DNA of 15,904 nucleotides, from NCBI RefSeq assembly GCF_010093535.1, contig NW_022985169.1:1601950-1617853 (forward strand). The letters run 5' to 3'. Position 1 is the stretch's first letter; each line of letters begins with the position of its first letter. A model generated the notes under the pieces. It was not told where the DNA came from. It saw only the letters and a program-made list of their open reading frames with translations, and made no database searches. Shown here piece after piece: positions 9,110-15,809 of the stretch. Source of the stretch: Lindgomyces ingoldianus (taxonomy: Eukaryota; Ascomycota; Dothideomycetes; Pleosporales; Lindgomycetaceae). Made by a program: the position numbers and the translations under genes.

Positions 9110-9382
9110 GACGAGGACGGTCGCGCGTTCGACCCCCACCTCGGTCAGCTTTAAGCCAGTTTTTAGACTGAAACGTGAGGCGGCCTCTTCTGGCGCCACG
9201 TTGTTGCTGCTGGAAGGTCTAGTGTATATGGCTTAGCTGGCGTGGGCCACTGAGCGTTGCGTCGTTATTTATCCCGCGCCTCTGGGCCGCAGGTGGTCAG
9301 CCTCTGGCCGGTAACCGAGACATGCGCATAGGCGCCTCTGAGCTGCGGGTAGGTCATGTGACGCCTGGGACATGCGTCTGCT

Positions 9383-9396
9383 AAGAAGGGGGATAA
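9383..9396 (+). other. Polypurine tract of the TRIM
   Basis: AAGAAGGGGGATAA directly precedes the 3' LTR. It contains an 11-base purine run (AAGAAGGGGGA), the expected plus-strand primer for reverse transcription. Confidence 0.85.
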
Positions 9397-9525
9397 TGTA
9401 AGGCCGAGATGGCGCTTACGTGCGACGGGTATATATACTATTCTGTACGCAATAATTAACTGTTGGTTGATTATTCGCACCTTTTTGGTTGTATTGGCGG
9501 AGTGGTGCGGAGCCCCGTCCTTACA
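9397..9525 (+). repeat. 3' LTR of the TRIM
   Basis: No difference from the 5' LTR over 129 bp. It is preceded by the purine tract AAGAAGGGGGATAA. Confidence 0.93.
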
Positions 9526-9672
9526 CCTAAAGTATAAGCTATATCTAATATTCTTTTAGCACGTTTAACTAGTATTATTAGAAATGCATTAGTATAGAAA
9601 GAGTAGTTTAGTAGAGTCTTAGCAAAAGTAAGTAACTTAGGTGTGTAAGCAACTTGCCTATAAAGTACGTTA

Positions 9673-9954
9673 GTTTTTAATGCTACTTTTAACACTATAG
9701 TTTTCTTACTTTTTCACACTTTAACTTAGTAAAAAGTAGTTATTTTTATTATATTTTTTATTTATTAATTTTTATTTACTAACTTTCTACTTAGCTACAT
9801 TTATAATAGAGAAAGATAGTTAAGAAAATAGTCTAAAAAGAAACGTAAAAGTAGGTAGATAATATAGTATTCTATACTAGCTAGTAGCGTGCAAAAATGT
9901 TACTGCAGGTGCTTTAAATAGTTGTACAAATGTAGAGATTATCTAGAGTATTTA
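9673..9954. other. AT-rich stretch, nothing recognised
   Basis: By position this may be the continuation of the gypsy element interrupted at 6660, but no integrase motif or other coding trace is readable in any frame. It is strongly AT-rich. Confidence 0.4.
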
Positions 9955-9959
9955 GTAAT

Positions 9960-10163
9960 TGTGACGGCGTGTACCGCCTCACATGCTCTGCGGCATCAGC
10001 TCCCTCGCTTGCGCAACGAGTAGCACGCTAGTGCTACAAGTAGCGCCTTGGCAGGGGGCACACATGTATATTTAAACTCGCAGAGCAGCTTCTCTGCTCC
10101 TTAGTTTAATCTAGTTGAGTTACACCACCTCTTGCTTGTAGCTTGAGCATGCCGACCGTGACA
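9960..10163 (+). mobile_element. 204 bp solo LTR
   Basis: It begins TGTGACGGCG and ends GACCGTGACA, with the 5 bp GTAAT duplicated at 9955-9959 and 10164-10168. A TATA-like TGTATATTTAAA lies near 10064-10075. The segment around 10093-10130 (CTGCTCCTTAGTTTAATCTA...) recurs in inverted orientation in 10436-10587, so both belong to related elements. Base composition is normal, unlike the AT-rich flanks. Confidence 0.88.
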
Positions 10164-10168
10164 GTAAT

Positions 10169-10430
10169 AATCTAAAAATAACTATAAAAAGATAGTCTAT
10201 CTAGAAAATCTATAGTTCTTGTATATCTTTTTATTTCTTAGCTTAGTTGCTGCTAAGTTTCTAGTTGTTACCTTAGCACTAGCTAAGGCTGCGTCTGCTC
10301 TTTTAACTGCGACTGTTTCCTGTCACGTGACTTGTGACATAAGCTGCCCCACGCATCGTTGTGTTTCTATCATGCTAGCTCTTTAAGCGTTTGCATGCTT
10401 CTAGCGTCATCTGCTTAGTTACTGCAGCCA
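10169..10430. other. Spacer between two LTR insertions, nothing firm
   Basis: Composition is mixed, with a CACGTG palindrome at about 10324-10329. The - strand has a short open stretch (KRADAALASAKVTTRNLAATK near 10240-10310) whose Ala/Lys-rich character is like the C-terminal tail of pogo transposases. The match is too weak to call. Confidence 0.3.
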
Positions 10431-10435
10431 TTGCC

Positions 10436-10587
10436 TCTAGTTCGTCACAGTGGTGTAACCTAAATAGATTGAACTAAGGAGCAGAGGTGCTGCTTCGAAG
10501 AGAGATTTACTCCTGCTCAGGCCTAGGCGAGGCCCTAGGCCTGAAGAGAGAACTAGCCTCTAGAATGTAGTGTGACGCACTGTTACA
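10436..10587 (-). mobile_element. Probable 152 bp LTR remnant, inverted relative to 9960-10163
   Basis: TTGCC flanks it on both sides (10431-10435 and 10588-10592). On the - strand it starts TGTAACAGTGCG. It shares about 36 bp with the 204 bp LTR (CTGCTCCTTAGTTCAATCTA... then GTTACACCAC on the - strand). Its other end reads CTAGA rather than the usual CA, so the boundary may be altered or the flanking match may be chance. Confidence 0.6.
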
Positions 10588-10592
10588 TTGCC

Positions 10593-11050
10593 TATGTAAA
10601 ACCTAGTTTTACTAAAGTTATAAATAAGTTTTAATAGATAAATCTCTAAGAAAACTTAGAGACGTAAGAAAGAATATATATTACTAGAGTATGTAACAGG
10701 ATATTATATTTCTAAGGCTAGTCTAAGGGCTCTCTAGAGGAAGTCTAATGTATGTTCTAGTCAATTATAATACTTTATAAGCTCTTCTCTATATAATATC
10801 AACATCTACGTTCTATATTGGAAAGAAATGCTGCTGCAAAGCGTATATTTGTAACATTTTGTAAAACTCTAAGAATTATATGCATTTTTGCATGCTAAGA
10901 CTACTAATCAAATCTTCTAAAATTATAGAAGAGTAGAATAGCAATTCTTTTATATCTTAGCAACATCTTGATATTTTTTTTGTAAAAAAAAGTGAAAGAT
11001 TCTACATATAGAAGAGATAATACTACATGACTCTTATAGATCTACATTGA
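10593..11050. other. AT-rich stretch, nothing recognised
   Basis: No open frame, terminal repeat or transposon motif was seen. The AT-rich composition ends around 11050-11090, where the normal-composition region with the gene begins. Confidence 0.4.
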
Positions 11051-13159
11051 GTTTTTATTCTTAGAAATTAGAAGGCGATGAGAGCACATCTCGCAGAGCG
11101 CTAAGAATTTCGTCGATTTCTGCATACACCAAATTTCACCCATGACCTAGCCTAACCGATCTAGGGAGTTTTGCACGCGACAATTTGCATGGTTTAACGC
11201 ATATAATAAATCTGCCACACGATTGGCATGTTCTAACCCTACTGATCTTACAAACCTCAACACTAACTTGGTAACTCTGCTTGGCTCGGGTATCCTCCTT
11301 TGACACTATTCGTAACATGGCGCTAGAAGCGTTATTAATCATTGGACAAGCCCTACTTATTTATAATTCTTGGATAGTTACATGAAAGAATACTCGTTAA
11401 TTAATCAACCCATTAACCTTACAACACCGATCGCTTGTCGTCCGATCACCGAGTGTCCTATTAGTCGAGGCAACGAGCCGTACATAATCGGGTAGGCATC
11501 TAGGCCTGAGACCCTGAAGACGCCATATGTGATTTAGTTATGGTCGAGTCCGTTTCGCCAAGATAGCTCGTTTGTTCGCTCGTCCGATGCTAAAGATAGT
11601 CTGAGGGGATTATGACGGCTTATCTTTAATTAGCCTAGCTGGCCTCAGAGGAAATCGGAGTGTCAAGCTCTCGTGGTACTAACAGTAAATGAACTCATCA
11701 ACAATTGTGGAGGCGCTAGGAATGAGAATGTGAAGGGCAGCTACCATCAGTCAGAACAATGTGGGTGGTAGATTTTATGGGGTGTAGGGTGGACGTAGGA
11801 ACACCTGTGGAGGGAACATTGGCGGGCAAGAGCACACCGACTATTGGCAGTAACCATAGTTGCTTCGCAGCCTAGGTAGGATTTCGTTGCTGCGGTAAGA
11901 CAAAAACACTCATCAATACTCTAATATCTAAATAATTATTCCCAAAGGTCCACTACATCCGCCTTCTCGATTCTTGCCACCGTGCCAGCCTGCTGCAGTC
12001 GTCGCGGTGACGGGGGCAAGCGTCTCTGAAAGACGGCGGTGCTTACACGCATTTCGACTTTCTGCCGGCATGCGGCTGAAGTTTGGCAGTGTGGAGCCGA
12101 CATAGTGTGCTGATTGCCGGCATGGATGTGGATACGGTAGATTGAAACATTTGTTCCATTGCTTGAACGCTGTGATTAAGCTTAAATTTAGGGCCAAGGA
12201 AGAAACCGACTTCGCCCTAACCACGTGCGCCTGTGCACGCTCGAGCCTTGGTGGAGTCGCTTTCTTCACTTTTTTTCCACCATTGAGGTAGCATGTCGGC
12301 AATGGGTCTTGGGCATATGAACGCCAAACTCGACGAATTATCTGCATATACTGTGTGATGAGATCATGTTGGGTAAGAACGAGATGAGAAATGACAGCTC
12401 AGTATACGAGATGATAAGGCAAATTTCCCTTCAAGCTCCTTTATCCAGATTAACCCGGATTCTGGCTGCTGCACCTCGACGCAGTCACACGTGGGAAAAC
12501 CGAACAATTACTGTCGGACCTCGGGCGAGGGGATGCAGAGCCCCAATATCCCTGAATCAATCCATGAACGTCTGTGGTACATCCCAATGACCAGGCTATG
12601 GGACATGTCTTGGTGCGTTTGAGAAGTGATGTGAAGCCTAGCTTTTGCCTTTTAATTCTTCACTGATTTTTAGACCGTGCGCTCTCGGTAGTGAATCTCT
12701 TGATAGTTTCTTCTCCGTGCCGGTCGTCAACTTTCAGCCGGCAGTGGGGCCTTATCCACAACCAGAAATTCCCATGGAGCAGCGCAGGGAGTAACAAGCG
12801 GTAGAAAAAATAACAATATCGCTTCATATATTGCTCTGACGGACTAAATGGAACTGCTCCCTCCAACATCGACGGCAATTACCCTCGTGCCACTTCAATG
12901 ACCACAGCCGCCTTGATAGTTCGTTCCACCCACTCCCGGCATATCTGGCTGGCCCATTCTACAGAGTCTATCTGGCAATGGAACTCATTCGTCTCTTTCG
13001 GGTCGTTAGGCTACCCAAGTGGTGGGGCTTGATCCCCCCTCGGGACTGGTTAAAACTCGCGCTCTGGCAATCCGCCGGTGACTTCACCATCCCAAATCAC
13101 CCCTGCCGCGTCGTTTCTCAGCATCTGTGTCTCGAAGCCTCGATGGGAGTACGTTCATC
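11051..13159. other. About 2.1 kb of normal-composition DNA with no recognisable gene
   Basis: This stretch is not RIP-like. Its open frames (for instance 11928-12347 on the - strand, 139 codons) give protein sequence with no domain, membrane segment or family resemblance I recognise, and no set of fungal introns joins them into a longer frame that I could find. It probably includes the promoter of the gene starting at 13160. No TATA box stands out near that start. A decayed gene or a small lineage-specific gene cannot be excluded. Confidence 0.4.
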
Positions 13160-13166
13160 ATGGTAG
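12978..13166 (+). other. Upstream ORF overlapping the start of the TmpA-like gene
   Basis: A 62-codon frame runs from an ATG at 12978 to a TAG at 13164-13166, overlapping the main start codon at 13160 by seven bases in another frame. If the mRNA leader reaches this far, translation of this frame would compete with the main start. The peptide resembles nothing I know. It may be chance. Confidence 0.25.
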
Positions 13167-15043
13167 TCTCACCGCAAAGCTACCTTGCCGGTGGCTGCAG
13201 TCAGGACTCTTTTGATGATGCAGAGAAGGGCATGTATGACAGCACACTGGAGCTGACGGCGCCTCCACCTTTCGTCTACATGGGCCAGAAGAGGGCAGTG
13301 CATATGGAAAACCAGCTATCCCCCGTCTCGCCAGTCCACGAAAACATCCCGCCGTTCTCTAGTGTGCCGGAACTGTCACTATCATGGCCGGCAGGGAGGC
13401 GGGCCGCCGATGCCAACGTACTCCAGGCGGCTGTCAAGAAACCAAAATCGCTGAAACCAAACATCAGTCGATGGATCCTGTTCGAGCTTTGGTTCAACAC
13501 GTACCGGAAGTTCTTCACGTTCGTTACCTTGCTCAACTTGACCGGAATCATCATGGCCACACTCGGTCGGTTCCCTTACGCTGAGAACCACCTAGGCGCT
13601 TTGGTGTTAGGCAACCTTCTCTGTGCCATTCTGATGCGAAATGAGTTGTGGATGCGTTTTCTCTACATGGTTGTCATATATGGCCTGCGAAGTGTGGGTG
13701 CCTCTCTCCATGGTCATCATACAGTCGCTGACAAAGCATTCATTAGTGGGCCCCACTGCGCGTTAAGCTAGCAGCAACATCTGTTCTGCAGCATGTCGGA
13801 GGCATCCATTCAGGATGCGCTCTCTCCGGTGCTGGGTGAGGCAACTCTACGAGCTAGTGGTAAATGTGCTGACAGAGTCTTCAGCTGGCTAGTGTTTAAG
13901 ATCGTCGACATCATACGGTATCGTGCCGTTCAGCACCATGCTGTGATTGCCAGCGGGATAATCACAAACGTCTTTATCATCATTTCCGTCTTGAGTGCCT
14001 TTCCCTGGGTTCGAAAGTCAGTGTCTCTAATTTCTACTTCGGCCTTTGATAACTGACGCTTTGACTAGTACTTATCATAACGTCTTCGAAAAGCATCACC
14101 GGTTTATTGGATGGCTGGGCCTCGCAGTATGTGCCCCAATCTTAAATTGAAACTGGCGCTGACTTCTCCTAGACCACCTGGATGTTCGTAATCATGGGAA
14201 ACGCTTATGATATTAAACTTAGGCAATGGAGAGCCGACGCCCATGTCCTGCTTAGTGCACAAGAGTTCTGGTTTGCTGTGTTCATGACAGTTTTGTATGT
14301 TGCTCTACGCTTGTTTGTTTATTATTACTCACAATGCACAGTGTCCTCATCCCCTGGGTTACCCTTCGAGAGGTCCCTGTGGTAGTTGAAATTCCATCTC
14401 CTAAAGTTGCGGTGCTCCGCTTTGAGCGTGGGATGCAACAAGGTCTCTTGGGAAGAATCAGCCGCACTTCAATCATGGAGTACCACGCTTTTGGAATCAT
14501 TAGCGAGGGCCGGAAGTCTACGCATCACTATATGATCTGCGGTGTTCAGGGCGACTTTACAAAGGATCTCGTTGCTAATCCGCCCAAGACAGTGTGGACT
14601 AGAGAGCTGAAGTTCGGTACGCTGTTGCTCTCCTACTTTCTCAGTTCCATCCACTAACACACAAAGCTGGCGTTGGGCATGCCTCCGCAATGTTCAAGAG
14701 AGGAATCCGCATCTGCACCGGAACCGGAATTGGGGCAGCGCTATCCACCTGCATCCAGAGCCCAAACTGGTTTCTCATTTGGATAGGCTCTGATCAAGAG
14801 AGAACTTTCGGACCAACCATTACGGCTCTAATCCAAAAGCACATCGAACCCGAGAGAATGATCCTCTGGGACTCGAAAAAACGTGGAGGACGACCAGACA
14901 CCATGGAACTTCTTAAAGACGCGTGGACAAGATTTGAAGCCGAAGTCATCTTCATTACGTCCAACATGCAGGGAAATGATGAGATGATGCAAGGTTGTCG
15001 CGAAGCCGGATTGCATGCATTCGGCACTCTGTGGGACTTCTAA
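13160..15043 (+). CDS. TmpA-like integral membrane flavoprotein (ferric-reductase-like), seven exons
   Basis: Exons are 13160-13693, 13747-13835, 13885-14016, 14069-14126, 14173-14294, 14342-14616 and 14667-15043 (1587 nt, 528 aa). The six introns are 46-53 bp, start GT, end AG, and carry CTGAC/CTAAC/CTCAC branch sites. All phases agree and no stop interrupts the frame. The ATG has A at -3 and G at +4. Residues 1-105 are a Pro/Ser-rich soluble region with HMENQLSPVSPV; membrane segments lie at about 117-136, 146-172, 184-250, 264-281 and 302-317, with His at 194, 199, 255, 261 and 262. A soluble flavin/NAD(P)-type domain follows, with MEYHAFGI (357-364), MICGVQGDFT (376-385), RICTGTGIGAAL (418-429) and a GTLWDF C-terminus. 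The family is as I recall it: Aspergillus nidulans TmpA, a membrane flavoprotein linked to conidiation signalling, and similar C-terminal modules of some NRPS-like enzymes. Substrate and electron acceptor are unknown. The gene looks intact despite mutated surroundings. Confidence 0.88.
13694..13746 (+). other. Intron 1 (53 bp, phase 0)
   Basis: Donor GTGGGT, branch GCTGACA, acceptor TTAG. Removing it joins ...YGLRS to WAPLRVKL...; reading through would hit a stop at about 13770. Confidence 0.85.
13836..13884 (+). other. Intron 2 (49 bp, phase 2)
   Basis: Donor GTGAGG, branch TGCTGACAG, acceptor TTCAG. Joins ...CALSGA to GWLVFKIV. Confidence 0.87.
14017..14068 (+). other. Intron 3 (52 bp, phase 2)
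   Basis: Donor GTCAGT, branch ACTGACG, acceptor ACTAG. Joins FPWVR to NTYHNVFEKHHR. Confidence 0.87.
14127..14172 (+). other. Intron 4 (46 bp, phase 0)
   Basis: Donor GTATGT, branch GCTGACT, acceptor CCTAG. Joins GWLGLA to TTWMFVIMGN. Confidence 0.88.
14295..14341 (+). other. Intron 5 (47 bp, phase 2)
   Basis: Donor GTATGT, branch ACTCACA, acceptor CACAG. Joins AVFMTV to FVLIPWVTL. Confidence 0.87.
14617..14666 (+). other. Intron 6 (50 bp, phase 1)
   Basis: Donor GTACGC, branch ACTAACA, acceptor AAAG. Joins WTRELKF to AGVGHASAMFK. Confidence 0.87.
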
Positions 15044-15047
15044 TAAA
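15042..15047 (+). promoter_or_regulatory. Possible polyadenylation signal AATAAA at the stop codon
   Basis: AATAAA overlaps the TAA stop of the TmpA-like gene. This is unusually close. Since the AT-rich block starts right here, the match may come from composition alone. Confidence 0.3.
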
Positions 15048-15267
15048 TAGCATTAGCATCTTAGAGCTATTGTTCTATAGATAGTCATAGTAGAACTTAT
15101 ATTCTAGATAGTATTATAATAGTATAAAAATAAAAAACCATTTTATAACATATTCTACTACTAAGCTAGTTAAACTACTAATATAGTTAAAATCTCTTAG
15201 CACAACTACAAGTATATATAAGACGTGATGTCTAAACAACGCAACACTATACTTACTAAGTATAAGA
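15044..15267. other. AT-rich stretch directly after the gene
   Basis: Composition switches from normal to AT-rich at the stop codon itself. There is a TATATATAA at about 15213-15221 and a 24-codon frame starting at 15228, too short to interpret. No other feature was recognised. Confidence 0.45.
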
Positions 15268-15508
15268 ATAAAATACTACAACAGTTTATCAATAATCTAT
15301 AAAGCAAAGCTTGCTTAGAGTAATAGTTAGCGCATTAAGGTGGGTTGTTTAGGTTAAAGAATGGTTGCAGTATAATGCTTAGCAAAGTAGTATTAGACAG
15401 GTAATAGACGCAACCAAGTGTGGCTGATGCCAATCCCCGTCACACTGATGTGGCTGGAGAGGTGGAACAGACGCAACTAACTATAATTTAAACATGTTTT
15501 ACACAACA
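15268..15508 (+). repeat. Better-preserved copy of the dispersed repeat at 1-317
   Basis: It is inverted relative to the left copy and has normal-looking sequence at 15410-15480, where the left copy has mostly T for C and A for G. Within it GACGCAAC occurs twice (15408-15415 and 15471-15478), flanking about 55 bp of GC-richer sequence. The repeat extends rightwards beyond what can be compared, since the left copy is cut by the window edge. Confidence 0.75.
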
Positions 15509-15770
15509 CATGCTAGAGCAAACTATATGCAAGTTAACATAAAGATGTACTTATATTAAGTATACATTTTTTTAAAAAAAATGTAAGAAATATATAAGGT
15601 GATAGAGAAATAGCGTTACTAGGGTTTATCTAAAGAAATTATAACTAACTAGCGCGTCTAAAAGAGGAGATTCTGCTTAACTTTTCGTTCTGCAAACCTG
15701 AATATATTAAACAGAGCAAGCTCTACTAATAATCTACTACAAGTCGCTGTAACCTAGGGTTGCCACTTTT
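15509..15770. other. AT-rich non-coding stretch
   Basis: It contains a near-perfect A/T palindrome (TACATTTTTTT/AAAAAAAATGTA, about 15563-15585). No coding trace was seen. It is probably the continuation of the dispersed repeat plus flanking sequence. Confidence 0.35.
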
Positions 15771-15794
15771 TAGTAATAGTAATTACTATTACTA
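15771..15794. repeat. Perfect 24 bp palindrome
   Basis: TAGTAATAGTAA followed directly by its reverse complement TTACTATTACTA, with no spacer. It lies 15 bp before the minisatellite. Confidence 0.85.
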
Positions 15795-15809
15795 TAAGCA
15801 CCTAGTAAT

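Larger units (their letters stand above)
8966..9525 (+). mobile_element. Complete miniature LTR retrotransposon (TRIM), 560 bp
   Basis: Two identical 129 bp LTRs (8966-9094 and 9397-9525, TGTAAGG...CCTTACA) flank a 302 bp interior. The target duplication CCTAA is at 8961-8965 and 9526-9530, and the first pogo copy shows the matching empty site (AAGCCTAAAGCG near 8381). A primer-binding site lies directly after the 5' LTR and a polypurine tract directly before the 3' LTR. There is no coding capacity: no ATG-started frame of note, and the only longer open frame starts at a TTG. It is therefore non-autonomous and relies on proteins from another element. LTR identity and normal base composition say it inserted recently, after its host transposon had been mutated. 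The last interior bases (GGTCATGTGAC..., then the purine tract) look like the 3' end of a fungal gypsy element, so it may be an internally deleted derivative. Confidence 0.93.
8530..9670 (-). mobile_element. Partial second copy of the pogo element, interrupted by a TRIM
   Basis: 8530-8965 plus 9526-9670 match 7957-8527 of the first copy, ending in the same right TIR (9670, then TA). It lacks the left TIR and two thirds of the transposase. It is more heavily mutated than copy one: the GAGTCGCTCAC boxes have become AGTTGCTTAC-like. The join with copy one falls at a shared GTACGT..TGTTATT, pointing to a tandem duplication. The 560 bp retroelement at 8966-9525 is inserted within it. Confidence 0.88.

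Noticed and set aside
9050..9150. Host tRNA gene
   Set aside because: A- and B-box-like sequences are present, but the acceptor and T stems do not pair, so no cloverleaf forms.
9036..9236. 66-codon open frame inside the TRIM
   Set aside because: It starts at TTG, crosses the LTR border and has no ATG of use; it is not evidence for a protein.
11928..12347. 139-codon frame on the - strand
   Set aside because: The composition and sequence resemble no protein family I recognise, with no domain, membrane segment or plausible exon partner. It is most likely chance in normal-composition DNA.
12660..12878. 72-codon frame on the - strand, and the 74-codon frame on the + strand at 12366-12590
   Set aside because: Both are short, with no recognisable motif and no intron signals joining them to anything.
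13127..13159. Earlier start for the TmpA-like gene
   Set aside because: The frame opens with GTG at 13127. A fungal gene should use ATG, and the ATG at 13160 has a good context (A at -3, G at +4).
13793..14056. Separate small genes between 13793 and 14657
   Set aside because: These frames are single exons of the seven-exon gene. Splicing at the six predicted introns joins them in phase.
15228..15302. 24-codon frame after a TATATATAA, resembling the start of a transposase
   Set aside because: Too short, and it ends inside the dispersed repeat; the left copy of the repeat does not preserve it.
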